The notes below the pieces were generated by a model. That model was not told the origin of the DNA. It worked only from the letters and a program-made list of their open reading frames with translations, and did no database searches. Source: Leptospira noguchii serovar Panama str. CZ214 (GTDB lineage Bacteria > Spirochaetota > Leptospiria > Leptospirales > Leptospiraceae). From it: DNA of 64,000 bases. The translations under genes and the position numbers were made by a program. Position 1 is the stretch's first letter. Each line of letters starts with the position of its first letter. The stretch covers positions 372,001 to 436,000 of the forward strand of contig NZ_AKWY02000034.1 in assembly GCF_000306255.2 (NCBI RefSeq). The letters run 5' to 3'. This document shows, piece after piece, positions 1-14,630 of the stretch.

Positions 1-133
1 AGAAAAGTGATTGTCTCTTTGCGAAGCAAAGAAATAGAGCGATCCATAGAGAGCGAGTTAGTCAAAAAAGCTGCGTAGCAGAAAAGCGATTGTCTCTTTG
101 CGAAGAAAAGAAATAGAGCGATCCATAGAGAGC
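1..133. repeat. Tandem repeat, 79-bp period, about 1.7 copies
   Basis: The segment from base 2 recurs from base 81 with few changes, including the phrase GCGATCCATAGAGAGC. The same GATCCATAGAGAGC phrase recurs in other gaps (near 1085, 1245 and 27670), so this is a local duplication of a dispersed repeat. The array may continue to the left of the window. Confidence 0.8.
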
Positions 134-175
134 CTAAGTTGAAAAATATCAAAATTATTGAATGTACTACTGATT

Positions 176-829
176 ATGAAAAAAAGAAACCTCGATCAAG
201 GAAAATCGCTCAACCAATATCGAAACAAGATTTTTGTAGAATGTCCAAATTGTTCATCGATAGCAATCATTACTGCACAGGATATTCGATATAATTACCC
301 TATTTCACAATCTGAAACAATAAGAGTAGTTTGTTTGGCGTGTGGTTTTTATAAAAAAAATGAAAGCACTTTTTGGAAAGGACCGATTGATGGTTCATTT
401 AAAAGACCTTGTGGAAAGTGTGGATATAAATGGGTGGAAAAACATATTTATCGTGTTCAATTTTCTTCTAATATTCCAAAAACTGCAAAGTGTAAATGTC
501 CGGTTTGTAATTATGAAATGGAAGAAAAATTACAATGGCAAAAATCCTATTTAGTAACACAAGGGATAGATCCGTATTTTGGTTTGCCGTTATGGTTAAA
601 GTTTCAAATTGGTAATCATCATATTTGGGCATATAATGAAAATCATATAAATGATTTAATTAATTATATAGAATCGGATCTGAGAGAACGTATTGTTTAT
701 CCTACAAAATGGTCAATGGTTGCAAGACTTCCTAAATGGATAAAGGAAGCGAAAAATCGTAAAGTGATTATTAAAGCATTAAAAGAATTGAATAAGAAGT
801 TGGAAAAAATCATCCGTGTTTTCGACTAA
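176..829 (+). CDS. Hypothetical protein with four CxxC motifs
   Basis: About 217 residues. The N-terminal half carries four Cys-x2-Cys pairs (CPNC, CLAC, CGKC, CPVC) spaced about 25-30 residues apart, as expected for two zinc ribbons or a rubredoxin-like knuckle fold; the motifs are visible, the metal is inferred. The C-terminal half is Lys/Arg-rich and helical, without a membrane segment or signal peptide. I used the ATG at 176; a TTG at 158 would add six residues and neither has a clear Shine-Dalgarno. It stands alone between repeats, and base composition is more AT-rich than the housekeeping genes, so it may be accessory. I do not recognise the family. Confidence 0.6.
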   Translation: MKKRNLDQGKSLNQYRNKIFVECPNCSSIAIITAQDIRYNYPISQSETIRVVCLACGFYKKNESTFWKGPIDGSFKRPCGKCGYKWVEKHIYRVQFSSNIPKTAKCKCPVCNYEMEEKLQWQKSYLVTQGIDPYFGLPLWLKFQIGNHHIWAYNENHINDLINYIESDLRERIVYPTKWSMVARLPKWIKEAKNRKVIIKALKELNKKLEKIIRVFD

Positions 830-870
830 CATATTTGTCTGTTTTATTCTGGATTTTTAAAATTTCATTA

Positions 871-971
871 GAGTTGTTGAAAAATTCCATAGTTGGCTAT
901 TAACAAAATTGCTTCAATCGACCGTTTCTATGAAACAAAAACTAAGTGGAGAATTAATTTTTCAACAATTC
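871..971 (-). repeat. MITE-like element, copy 1
   Basis: 101 bp with near-perfect terminal inverted repeats (GAGTTGTTGAAAAATT and AATTTTTCAACAATTC), flanked by TA on both sides. The ends match those of the IS5-like element at 14631-15614. The interior carries GCTTCAATCGACCGTTTC, which recurs inverted in the copies at 8665, 14537 and 60026. No coding capacity. Confidence 0.85.
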
Positions 972-1040
972 TATTATTCGTTTCGAAGTTTATTCAAACA
1001 TGTTTAAGGGATTTAAAAATTGGTTTATGTCTATTGAATT

Positions 1041-1585
1041 AACGTGAGTTCTGTATAATTAATGTAAAAGCGATTATTATGCTGCGATCCGTAGAGAGCC
1101 ATAACCTTACCCACAGTTGAATAGGATTTTAGAATCAAAATTGAACTCAACAAAACGCTCTTCTGAACTCAGCGTCTCGCTTCTATGGTCGTTCGACAGG
1201 TCGCGTTTGAAACTCAACACAACGCTCTCTATGAATCGCGTTGTGGGCTCAAAAACACACATTTTTCAAGTGTTCCGACAAGAATGAGTTTTGTTACTTG
1301 CAAAAAGTATGTTTTTCTGATATAGAAAAGTCTTCCTAACTTCTCCACCTGAATTGCGACCCATGGGAAGCAATTCATTGAGTTACCCCCATCCAAAACG
1401 TGGGAAAACTCAGCAGAACGCTCTCGACGGATCGCGTTCTAGGGAGGGAACTTAGTTTTACAGAGGATTTGTCGTAATTCCCACAGATTTAATATTGAGA
1501 TCCAAATACTTGTGGGTAAGGTTATGGTAGAGAGCAGCACCTGAGTTTATTATTCGCCCCAATTTTCTTACGTCGAACTCACGTT
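1041..1585 (-). repeat. Dispersed element with AACGTGAGTTC inverted ends, copy 1
   Basis: The segment starts with AACGTGAGTTC and ends with its exact complement, GAACTCACGTT. Its interior (about 1258-1390 and 1440-1530) is the reverse complement of 9100-9245 and 9040-9090 and matches 27580-27815. Non-coding; the few short reading frames in it are not shared between copies. Confidence 0.75.
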
Positions 1586-1771
1586 AACTTAATGCGAAAA
1601 CGCTTTTTCAGGAAGTTGTTGTATTGAGTTTTTTATTCACCCAATATTCTATAGGAATTCGAACAAAATTCTTCCATTCAGTTAAGCTTTTAGTGCATAT
1701 TCTTGCTTCTGGTAACGCTCGGGGACATCTTGGACCAAATACAAATTAAATAAAAAATAAATTTTGAATAT

Positions 1772-3379
1772 TCAATTATTTGAAAGCTTATAAGTTTTTA
1801 ACGTAAAGTTTAGGATTTTTTTAGAATCCTTTTGTTTATAGAAACGATTTGTGTCTGGAAAACGAACTGCGATTTTTTCTTTAAATTGTTTTTCTGGAAG
1901 ATTTGGATCTCTAGGCGGCTCTAGGTCGTATTCTAAAGTCGAATAAGATGTTATTTGATTTTTTTTGAAAGTTTCTTCTAATAGAATTGAATCTTTTTCC
2001 GTAACTACCGAAAAGTGAATCGAGTTTAAATAAGAATAACCGATTAAATAATTTGTAAACTGTCCTTTATGAACGATGATCTTTCTGGATTGAAATTCAT
2101 TTTGAATTTCTGTATAAGGTTTTATGGCTCCAAATAAAATTTTAAAACCTTCTCTTGTAAATTTATAATTGTAGTATAAACTTAAAAAAGCCAAAAGAAC
2201 TAAAACTTTTCCAGCATTTGGAAACTCTATATTTCTTTGATAAAGAAATATAAAAATTCCTGCGGATAAAAATATAAAACCAGATTCTAAATAACGAAGA
2301 CCAAAATGATGAACCCCTGCGGTATAAGGACTTAAAAAAGAAATCGCAAATATGGTTCCAATTCCTACAAGACCAAAAATTGTTTCGCCGGAAAGTGTTC
2401 TTTTGCGAATTAGGTTGGAAAAAATTCCTAAAACCAAAATTGTATAAGGACATGCTTTTAAAAATCCGGATTTAGTTTCATCTCCCAAAAGGTAACCTTG
2501 GAAGATGAAAATTTGTTTTCCAAACGAGAATTGATTCATCGCGTCACCCGAACTAACAATAAATCGGATTCCCATTGGATGACCAGAATAAATAAAGTTT
2601 AAATAACCTATCAATCCAAATGAAACGATTGCTCCAACTCCGGAAAACATTAAGTATTCTTTAAGTCTTTTTCTAGTTGTTTCAGAAAAGAGAGAAAGAA
2701 ATCCGAATAAAAATACCGGGAACGCAGATTCGGTTCTTAAAAAGAACGCGGTCGTTGCTAAAATTCCAGAAACAAATGAGAATATTCTAAAATTCGAATT
2801 TTTGATTTCAATTTTGTTCGAAAAAAGGGATCGGAGCAAAGAATATCCAAATGACAATAAAAGTAAATTATTAAGAGGAACTTCGGAAAATTCCACAGAA
2901 GATAAAACCGGAAAACTAAGTGCAAATGGGATCAAGGTAAAAATTAAAACGATCCCCGTCTTATCTATAAACAAGGAAAGTATTTTGTCAAAGACTAGAA
3001 AACATCCAAATAAACAAAGAAGAGGTAATAACGTAATGATTTTTGTTCCGAATAAATGAGCAGGAAGTCCGTTTAAAAGTGCAAAAATAGGAGGATATTG
3101 AAAAAGACATTTCCGATTTCTGTTCTCTTTAAGAAATGCCCATGGATAATCAAATGGAAAATATCTAAATTCTGGGTCGTAAATTTTTCCAGGGTAACTA
3201 CATTCTGACTCTTGGATTCCTTTTTCTAGAAACATTATAGTTTGATAATATTTAATCTCGGAATCGCTGGAAACAAATGGAATTTTATCGTCTAATTTAG
3301 AACGGTTAAAAACCAAAAATAAAACTACCAGTATATAGATAGAATAACGGGAATAGGGGTTAAACAGACGATTGAACAT
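1772..3379 (-). CDS. Multi-spanning membrane protein, probable GT-C-type glycosyltransferase
   Basis: 535 residues with roughly ten or more hydrophobic segments and a soluble C-terminal tail of about 130 residues. The first loop after the N-terminal membrane segment contains an acidic SSDSE stretch, where GT-C glycosyltransferases keep their catalytic acidic residue. This topology is typical of Leptospira GT39/GT87-like proteins, which transfer sugars from polyprenyl carriers at the outer face of the inner membrane; donor and acceptor cannot be read from sequence. It follows the O-antigen ligase-like gene by six bases, suggesting one operon with the 3386-7225 genes. The start ATG at 3379 directly precedes the first membrane segment. 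The enzymatic assignment is inferred from fold-level features only. Confidence 0.6.
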   Translation of the reverse strand: MFNRLFNPYSRYSIYILVVLFLVFNRSKLDDKIPFVSSDSEIKYYQTIMFLEKGIQESECSYPGKIYDPEFRYFPFDYPWAFLKENRNRKCLFQYPPIFALLNGLPAHLFGTKIITLLPLLCLFGCFLVFDKILSLFIDKTGIVLIFTLIPFALSFPVLSSVEFSEVPLNNLLLLSFGYSLLRSLFSNKIEIKNSNFRIFSFVSGILATTAFFLRTESAFPVFLFGFLSLFSETTRKRLKEYLMFSGVGAIVSFGLIGYLNFIYSGHPMGIRFIVSSGDAMNQFSFGKQIFIFQGYLLGDETKSGFLKACPYTILVLGIFSNLIRKRTLSGETIFGLVGIGTIFAISFLSPYTAGVHHFGLRYLESGFIFLSAGIFIFLYQRNIEFPNAGKVLVLLAFLSLYYNYKFTREGFKILFGAIKPYTEIQNEFQSRKIIVHKGQFTNYLIGYSYLNSIHFSVVTEKDSILLEETFKKNQITSYSTLEYDLEPPRDPNLPEKQFKEKIAVRFPDTNRFYKQKDSKKILNFTLKTYKLSNN

Positions 3380-3385
3380 AATTGT

Positions 3386-5365
3386 TTATTCCGTAAATAT
3401 AATATGAAAAGGATCCGTTTTTTTACCTTCTTCTAGTTCTCTTGTAACGTTCTGATCTTTTTTGCTAAGAACGTCCGCTTTTTCTTTCCAACAAACGGAT
3501 GAATACGGATTTTTAATCACACATCGATTTAAAAGAGTCTCTACCAAGTCCTGATAGTCTGGACTTTTACGAAGGATTAAAGAAGCCAAAATTATATTTT
3601 CTTCAGAACGGATCCAAATCTGATTTTTTAAAATTTCTTCAAACGGATGGGAAAATTTTTTGCGGCTTCCGGAAGATTTCTTCTCTTTATAGATTAGAAA
3701 GTTATCAAGTTCTATTTCGTCTTGGGTGGAAGCTAAAATTAAATTTCTGAGTCTTTGTTCCCAAATCAATTGAAAAGTAATAAAACCTAACAAAATCAAT
3801 ATGATCGTATAAACTGTCTTAAACGAACGGTTCTGTTTGAACTTTCGAATAGGAAAACTCAGTCTCATACGAATCAAAGATAAGGAAAGTATCACCGGAA
3901 TAAAAAAATGCTGTTCTCCTAAATTATAATCGAAAAATTCATGAACGGCAACAAATACTAAAACGCTAGAAATGAATATTCCTGAATTTGCAACTTCTTT
4001 ATTTTTGGAAGTTAGCATCTGATAGGAGATAAACAAAAGATAAATTGCAATCCATAAAAAAAATAATGAACCTAAAATGCCTAAACTTGTAAAAACTTCC
4101 ACATAAAGATTATGGGCTTGAGGATAAGATCTAAAAGAATGTAAAAATCTATAAAAGTCTTCGTAGCCGATTCTTTCTGAATTTGTTCCTGGAAGATGAG
4201 CTAAGAGAGAATCAGCGTCTAAGCCGATTCCAAAAAGTGGAAAATTTTGAAGAACCGATTGAAAGTGAAAATTCCAAAGTGAAAATCGAATCAAAAGAGT
4301 TTCTGCATTGAAATAACGAGAAGCCGTTTCTAGCGGCATAAAAAGGATACTTCCGATTGAGAACAAAAGGATCAGAACAGATATAGGAATTAAAATTTTA
4401 AACGGAATTCTTTTTTTGTTCCAGAAAAACAATACTATATAAAGTGCCGCAAGTATAAAAGCTAATAAACTCGCTCGAGAATGATTAAAGAATGTTAGAT
4501 AAATAGAGATGATACCCCCTGGGATTAAGAACCAGGAATATACACGGTATTGAAATGCAGTATAAAAGGCGACTAATGCAGAAAATGCAGATATAACTGC
4601 GATCGCAGATACTGGAAAACCAGCATAAGTAAGAAAAAGAGGAGGTACAAAAAAATTAAATGGCCAGATTAAATGAACCGCAGAAAATAAATTTATTATA
4701 TTCAAAAATAGATTTAAAGAAAGAACTAAAAGAAGTCCTTTTTTAATCAATCTACTTGGATAAGAAGAAAGTAAAAAGAAGATCAAAACTCCGGAAAATA
4801 AAAGACAAAGTTGTAAAAGGGCCGATTGAGATTTATAAGAAAGTAAAGAAGAAATGAGTAAGACAAAGAAAAAAAACGAAATGACCGCGTGTAGTTTGTA
4901 AATTCGAATTCGTTTTGGAACCAGATAAAAAAAAGTAGTTACTACAAAAAGTAAAAGAGGAACCGATTTGATACTAGAAAAAAGAGGAGGGGAACACGAA
5001 AAAGCAACCGTGTGAATGAATAAAAAAATTGGATGAACGTTTTTAAAAAATAAATAAATCGTAAAACATAGAGATGCAACATAGAGAAGTTTTAAATTCA
5101 ACTTCTGAGGGAAATAGACGACAGGAGCTGCGTTGATTCCGTTGATCGTAGAAAGTCCGATTAATAAAATACATGCTAATTGGAAAAGAGGATGAATTCT
5201 ACGTTTCTTTTTTCGAAAGGATAAACATACGGCCCAAATAAAAAAACTAAATACAATAGAATCTCTAGAAAGAGAAGGGTTGGAAGGATCGAAAAAAAAT
5301 AATAGAGAGATGGAAAAGACGAATATTAGAAGAGGAACGGTTTTTAAATTGAGATACTGACTCAT
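3386..5365 (-). CDS. O-antigen ligase / polymerase-like membrane protein (Wzy_C family)
   Basis: 659 residues with about twelve membrane segments. Diagnostic stretches are [12 protein letters not shown] in the middle (the Arg after a membrane segment), then FGIGLDAD and [18 protein letters not shown] after the large periplasmic loop; the His-Asn pair and following Gly are the conserved block of WaaL/Wzy proteins. The family joins undecaprenyl-linked glycan to lipid A core or polymerises repeat units at the periplasmic side. A C-terminal soluble tail of about 100 residues follows the last membrane helix. It is flanked by two GT-C-like proteins on the same strand, so the three probably act on one surface glycan. 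Whether it is ligase or polymerase cannot be decided here. Confidence 0.75.
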   Translation of the reverse strand: MSQYLNLKTVPLLIFVFSISLLFFFDPSNPSLSRDSIVFSFFIWAVCLSFRKKKRRIHPLFQLACILLIGLSTINGINAAPVVYFPQKLNLKLLYVASLCFTIYLFFKNVHPIFLFIHTVAFSCSPPLFSSIKSVPLLLFVVTTFFYLVPKRIRIYKLHAVISFFFFVLLISSLLSYKSQSALLQLCLLFSGVLIFFLLSSYPSRLIKKGLLLVLSLNLFLNIINLFSAVHLIWPFNFFVPPLFLTYAGFPVSAIAVISAFSALVAFYTAFQYRVYSWFLIPGGIISIYLTFFNHSRASLLAFILAALYIVLFFWNKKRIPFKILIPISVLILLFSIGSILFMPLETASRYFNAETLLIRFSLWNFHFQSVLQNFPLFGIGLDADSLLAHLPGTNSERIGYEDFYRFLHSFRSYPQAHNLYVEVFTSLGILGSLFFLWIAIYLLFISYQMLTSKNKEVANSGIFISSVLVFVAVHEFFDYNLGEQHFFIPVILSLSLIRMRLSFPIRKFKQNRSFKTVYTIILILLGFITFQLIWEQRLRNLILASTQDEIELDNFLIYKEKKSSGSRKKFSHPFEEILKNQIWIRSEENIILASLILRKSPDYQDLVETLLNRCVIKNPYSSVCWKEKADVLSKKDQNVTRELEEGKKTDPFHIIFTE

Positions 5366-5473
5366 TTATCTTTTGTTAGTTCTTTTTTGGACAACGATAA
5401 ATGCAGAGTATCTTCGCTACCTGATTTTAGCAATCAAGATTCTAAGGATTGTAAAAAGTTAAGTTTTAAGAAA

Positions 5474-7225
<1,752 letters not shown>

Positions 7226-7271
7226 GGAATTTCCTTGTAGGATTGAGACATTCCAAAAACCTGTTAATCTA

Positions 7272-8546
7272 ATGATCGGCATTTCTCCAAAAACAAAATT
7301 GGAATGGGATCTCTGGTTCCAATCCGGAGAAGTTGTCCCTTTTTTTCAACCAATCCTTTCTGTAGAAAGGGATTCTATTTTCGGTTATGAAACTCTGGGA
7401 AGGTTCCGGGATCAATCCGGAAAAATCCATTCTTTAGGTCCTTTCTTTTTGAACGCGTTGTCCGGAGTAGAGGATCTTCAGGAAAGAAAAGAGATCTATT
7501 TTCTTAAAAGAGATATTGATCGTAGTATTCGTAAAAAAGCACTTTTCCATCTTTTAAAAAATCAAAATCGATTTCCGGAAGCGAAATTATTCGTAAACAT
7601 TTCTCCCGCGTATATGAGAGATCATATCGAAGAAGAGGAGATAGATCCATATACAATTCGACTTGTAAAAGAATTTGGTTTAGACCCTTCTAAAATTGTT
7701 ATTGAAATTGTAGAAGAACATTTCGATGGAAGTATAGAAAGTTTAAGACCTCTCATTTCTCGTTATAAAGAAGAAGGTTTTTTAGTAGCGATAGACGATT
7801 TGGGTTCTCGTTCTTCTAATTTAGATAGAATCGGAATTTTTCATCCAGATATTTTGAAAGTAGATCTTCAGATGCTTAGGCATTCGGTTGTTTCTAGAAA
7901 TTTTCAGGAAATTCTTTTTACGATTTCTAGACTTTCCGAATCTTTAGGTTGTTCTCTATTGTTCGAAGGAATCGAAAATGATACTGAACTTTTTCAGTCT
8001 CTTACTTATAGCGCTCGTTTTTTACAGGGATTTTATTTTGCAGAAGCACTTCCGAATATGGTAGGGCAAGAGGAATTAAAACTTAGATTTTCCGCCGTTC
8101 ATGAATGTTTTTTAAATCATAAACGAAATCAGTTAGTAAAAAGAATTCAGTTGGAAAAGGAATTAGAAGAAAAACTGGACCTTTCCGGAATTATAGTAAA
8201 CACGGAAGAGGAACTTTGTTCGATTCAAATTCAGAGTCCTAACCTACTGAGAGATTTTGTATTTCGGATCTACGTTACAAATTTGATCGGAAGCCAGGTT
8301 TCTCCAAACTATATGAAAATTGAAAATACTTCCATAGACATAGATCCTTCTTTTGTAGGAAGAAATTGGAGTTGGAGACCATACTTCCTAGAACAACTCT
8401 ATAAATCGATGAAGGATTCTCGAGCAGGATGGATTATTAGTAACCCGTATTACGATATTAGTTATGGGACTCTTCTTGTAACTTACAGTAAAAAAATTTC
8501 TGAACAAAACGTGCTATTTGTGGACGCTCAAGTTCTTGAATATTAG
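7272..8546 (+). CDS. EAL-domain c-di-GMP phosphodiesterase with YkuI-type C-terminal domain
   Basis: About 424 residues. The EAL domain begins with [11 protein letters not shown]. The EAL motif reads ETL (GYETLGRF). The other conserved positions are visible: NISP, the Glu of EIVEE, the Asp-Asp pair in AIDDLGS, the Lys of LKVDL, the Glu of EGIEN and the Gln of [11 protein letters not shown]. All metal and catalytic residues therefore appear intact, so it may hydrolyse c-di-GMP to pGpG. The last about 130 residues include RNWSWRPYF and resemble the PAS/Cache-like domain C-terminal to EAL in B. subtilis YkuI, a likely ligand sensor. There is no membrane segment. The start is uncertain: ATGs at 7224 and 7191 are in frame but 7272 fits the domain boundary. 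Confidence 0.85.
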   Translation: MIGISPKTKLEWDLWFQSGEVVPFFQPILSVERDSIFGYETLGRFRDQSGKIHSLGPFFLNALSGVEDLQERKEIYFLKRDIDRSIRKKALFHLLKNQNRFPEAKLFVNISPAYMRDHIEEEEIDPYTIRLVKEFGLDPSKIVIEIVEEHFDGSIESLRPLISRYKEEGFLVAIDDLGSRSSNLDRIGIFHPDILKVDLQMLRHSVVSRNFQEILFTISRLSESLGCSLLFEGIENDTELFQSLTYSARFLQGFYFAEALPNMVGQEELKLRFSAVHECFLNHKRNQLVKRIQLEKELEEKLDLSGIIVNTEEELCSIQIQSPNLLRDFVFRIYVTNLIGSQVSPNYMKIENTSIDIDPSFVGRNWSWRPYFLEQLYKSMKDSRAGWIISNPYYDISYGTLLVTYSKKISEQNVLFVDAQVLEY

Positions 8547-8664
8547 AAATATAAAATTTATAACTCTTTAATGTTACTTAGATCGGACGTCGATAAATGT
8601 TATATTTCTAAATAGAACAATTGAAATCAAATTTTTATGACTGTTTTAAAATAAAAGTTTATTA

Positions 8665-8756
8665 GAGTTATTGAAAAATGAATTCTCCATCTATTTATGG
8701 AAACGGTCAATTGAAGCAGTTTTGTTAAACACTACTATGGAATTTTTCATCAACTC
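8665..8756 (+). repeat. MITE-like element, copy 2
   Basis: 92 bp with terminal inverted repeats GAGTTATTGAAAAATG and ATTTTTCATCAACTC, flanked by TA at both ends. The interior GGTCAATTGAAGCAGTTTTG is the complement of the interior of copy 1. It lies just downstream of the EAL gene and could form a stem at the end of its transcript. Confidence 0.85.
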
Positions 8757-8980
8757 TATTTTATATAGAAGTTTCTCTCTTATTTTATAAAAGTTAATTT
8801 TTTTACAAAAAATAGATCAGTTTGTAACAAGATGTAATAGAGTTCCCACAATGGACGGTTCTTACCGATCTCTATAAAATTGAGTACCGTTAATTTTATC
8901 ACAAAACACTGATTCCATGCAAAATATTAGGTACTTTATTATTAGTTATGAGTAAAATATTTCGCTGAAACGTTATAATT

Positions 8981-9427
8981 AACGCGGGTTCTAACGTAAG
9001 AAAATCAGGGACCGGCCTCTACCGACAAACATTTAGATTTCAATATAAATCTGTCGGAGTTACGACAAATCCTCTGTAAAACTTATGAGCCCACCCGCGT
9101 TTTGGGTGGCAACTCAATGAATTGCTTCCCATGGGTCGCAATTCAGGTGGAAAGGTTTGAGAGACTTTTCTCTATCAGAAAAACATACTTTTTGCAAGTA
9201 AAAAGACTCATTCTTGTCGGAACACTTGAAAAATGTGCGTTGATTCTAAAATCCTCTTCAATTGTGTGGGTTGGTTATGGGCTCTTCGTTTTGACCAACA
9301 AATTGCACGCAAGAAACAGGATACAATAATCTTTTTAATTTCAATTTATTATAAAACGTAATCCGTCGAACGACTACGCTTAAGTTCCCTTGAATCGGTA
9401 CCTTTTTCATTATACTGAATTCACGTT
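8981..9427 (+). repeat. Dispersed element with AACGTGAGTTC-type inverted ends, copy 2
   Basis: The ends read AACGCGGGTTC and GAATTCACGTT, a degenerate version of the terminal repeat of copy 1. CTAACGTAAGAAAATC follows the left end, as in other copies. The core 9100-9245 is the reverse complement of 1258-1390 and closely matches 27710-27815. The right end keeps the TATACTGAATTCACG tail found in most copies. Confidence 0.7.
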
Positions 9428-9526
9428 AAATAATTTTACCCATTTCTATTACAAAATGGTTTTAATTTATTAGATCAAACCCACGTTAGTTGAGCTTTTA
9501 ATACGACGTTAAATTCAAAGTTAAGT

Positions 9527-10697
<1,171 letters not shown>

Positions 10698-10753
10698 GAA
10701 CGAGGGGAAATTCTCTTGATCTTAGTTCTCAGTTTACCTTTTATGTACTAGGT

Positions 10754-12281
<1,528 letters not shown>

Positions 12282-12282
12282 T

Positions 12283-13065
12283 TTGGATCGGATCCTTGCG
12301 TTTACTTTTGGTTTTTTAGCTCTTGTAGTATGGAGCAAAGAAACAAACTCGCAAGGATCTACTATAAGAGTCGCTCAAGAATTAGTTGCTAGGCTCGATC
12401 AGGTTCTTGTAAAATCAAATCAAGGTTTGATCAAAGGTAATTTAATTCTAATTCGAAGAAACGGAGAGACTTGGAATTGGGACGTAAGTATATTCAGAAA
12501 AGAAAATGATACACTCTATCTATTTGAAAGTAGCGGAAAAGGACTTGAATATAAAATTTTGATTAAGGACGAGGGAGAACAGATATACATATTCAATGCA
12601 CTTTCTAAAAAGATTTTTAGAAAAGTAGACGAGGAAAAATACGAATCCCATTTAGCGACAGGGTTTAGTTTTATGGATCTGTCCGGAGCGTCTTATCAGG
12701 CAAATTACAATCCTATTGTACAGAGTGATCTTAAAACCGCGGATCAATCTTTCAAAAGAGTTTCTCTCAAACCAATCATACCGTATTTTTATTCTAAGTT
12801 AATTTTGCTTTTGAGTTCAGATTCGTTAAAACCTACAAGATTGGATTTTCATGATCGAGACGGAGTATTATTTAAGACAATGAATATCAAATACGGGCCC
12901 GTAAAAGTGAAACAAAATCAAAAGACCACAAAAGAAGAACACGCAAATCGATTAGAAATGTTGGATCTGAATACTGGATCCGTTAGTGTATTAGAATATA
13001 CTGAAATAGATAAAGAAGTAAAACCAGATTCTTCTCTTTTTGATCTATCTAATTTAAATCGATAG
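12283..13065 (+). CDS. LolA-like outer membrane lipoprotein-sorting protein
   Basis: 260 residues with an N-terminal signal peptide (hydrophobic [14 protein letters not shown]) and a beta-rich body. The pattern of a VSIFRK segment, [15 protein letters not shown] and a late strand with [12 protein letters not shown] matches the LolA-like/sorting-protein family that carries or accepts lipoproteins in the periplasm. The TTG start at 12283 is two bases after the guaB stop and is preceded by GGGCGGAG, a good ribosome site within the end of guaB, so translation is probably coupled. Function in purine metabolism is not implied. Substrate unknown; the family call is moderate. Confidence 0.65.
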   Translation: MDRILAFTFGFLALVVWSKETNSQGSTIRVAQELVARLDQVLVKSNQGLIKGNLILIRRNGETWNWDVSIFRKENDTLYLFESSGKGLEYKILIKDEGEQIYIFNALSKKIFRKVDEEKYESHLATGFSFMDLSGASYQANYNPIVQSDLKTADQSFKRVSLKPIIPYFYSKLILLLSSDSLKPTRLDFHDRDGVLFKTMNIKYGPVKVKQNQKTTKEEHANRLEMLDLNTGSVSVLEYTEIDKEVKPDSSLFDLSNLNR

Positions 13066-13074
13066 GGTTTTATC

Positions 13075-13756
<682 letters not shown>

Positions 13757-13767
<11 letters not shown>

Positions 13768-14041
13768 GATTGCTGAATTGAATGAGCAAATTAAGAACGT
13801 TACAATTATTAGAACAATTGCTCGTACATGTGTTAAGTGACTGTAGATTTGCGTTTGTTGCGGTTTCTCCGTAAGTAGCTCCACAAGCTGCGTTACAGGA
13901 ATCGATTGTTCCGCCTGGACCACAAGATAACATATAGTTTACAATTGCCTTTTCTTTCGTGGTGTCTTTTCTTGAATTGCAATTTGACATCACGATGAAA
14001 AAGAAAAACGAAAGAAGTAGGATCGAAAATAATTTCCTCAT
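13757..14041 (-). CDS. Small cysteine-rich lipoprotein
   Basis: 94 residues. The N-terminal signal peptide ([21 protein letters not shown]) ends in a relaxed spirochaetal lipobox with Cys at 21, so it is probably lipidated. The mature part of about 70 residues holds eight further Cys, mostly in pairs (for example SCNAAC and CTSNCSNNC), suggesting disulphides or metal binding. It overlaps the end of rsmE convergently. No family recognised; similar short Cys-rich exported proteins are common in Leptospira. Confidence 0.7.
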
Positions 14042-14536
14042 AAATGTATAGTTGCCAATGTAGGAATTCTACGTAAATCAAAAAAGATTGGACGTTAAAG
14101 ATTCCTAAACCAAACTTTCTAAAAACCATTTCGTGAATGGAACTGAAAGCCAATTCATTTTTCTAAACCTAAATTGAAGAATATTTTGTCTTACGTAACG
14201 TTTTGGAATTGAGTTTTGCTTTTAAGCTGTCCCAAAGTTGTTCAATGTGGGAACTCATACAGAAATTATAATAACAAAAGAATGTTCAAAAACTATAAAT
14301 TATATAATACAATCGAATGTGGGGAACTACCACATTTTATTGAAGATTCAAAAATAATTGATTCTAAGATTTTGTATAAACTCTTTGATTGAAAAATATT
14401 TGGTGATTTTGCGATTTCCTAAATATGATATTGGATTTAATAAAATTGTTATATTACTTGTTTTTCTTTTGGATAAAATTTAGTTTATTAGAATATTTGA
14501 AACTTGTAGTAAGTTTCCACATTTTAGAAAAAAATA
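14042..14536. other. AT-rich non-coding gap
   Basis: I see no gene. The stretch contains the dispersed short motif in both orientations (GTGGGAACTCATACAGAAA near 14249 and GGGGAACTACCACATTTTA near 14320). It continues into a MITE and the IS5-like element. Confidence 0.6.
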
Positions 14537-14625
14537 GAGTTGTTGAAAGATGAATCTCCATCTGTTTCTGGAAAGATTGAGTGAAGCAGTTTTGCTAATT
14601 GAATTATGGAATTTTTCAAAAACTT
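14537..14625 (+). repeat. MITE-like element, copy 3
   Basis: 89 bp with left end GAGTTGTTGAAAGATG and a more degenerate right end (ATTTTTCAAAAACTT), flanked by TA. The interior keeps GAAGCAGTTTTG. It ends only five bases before the IS5-like element, so two elements with the same ends lie side by side. Confidence 0.8.
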
Positions 14626-14630
14626 TAATA

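Larger units (their letters stand above)
830..1771. other. Non-coding gap filled by repeats
   Basis: There is no plausible gene. The gap holds one MITE-like element (871-971), one AACGTGAGTTC-ended element (1041-1585), and AT-rich sequence downstream of the convergent membrane-protein gene. Confidence 0.75.
8547..9526. other. Non-coding gap with MITE and dispersed element
   Basis: The gap holds the MITE copy at 8665-8756, a short AGTTCCCAC motif near 8845 and the AACGTGAGTTC-type element at 8981-9427. A 75-codon frame at 9102-9329 lies wholly inside the repeat and is not credible as a gene. Confidence 0.7.

Noticed and set aside
9102..9329. 75-codon frame
   Set aside because: It lies entirely inside the dispersed element 8981-9427, has no domain and is not conserved as a frame in the other copies.
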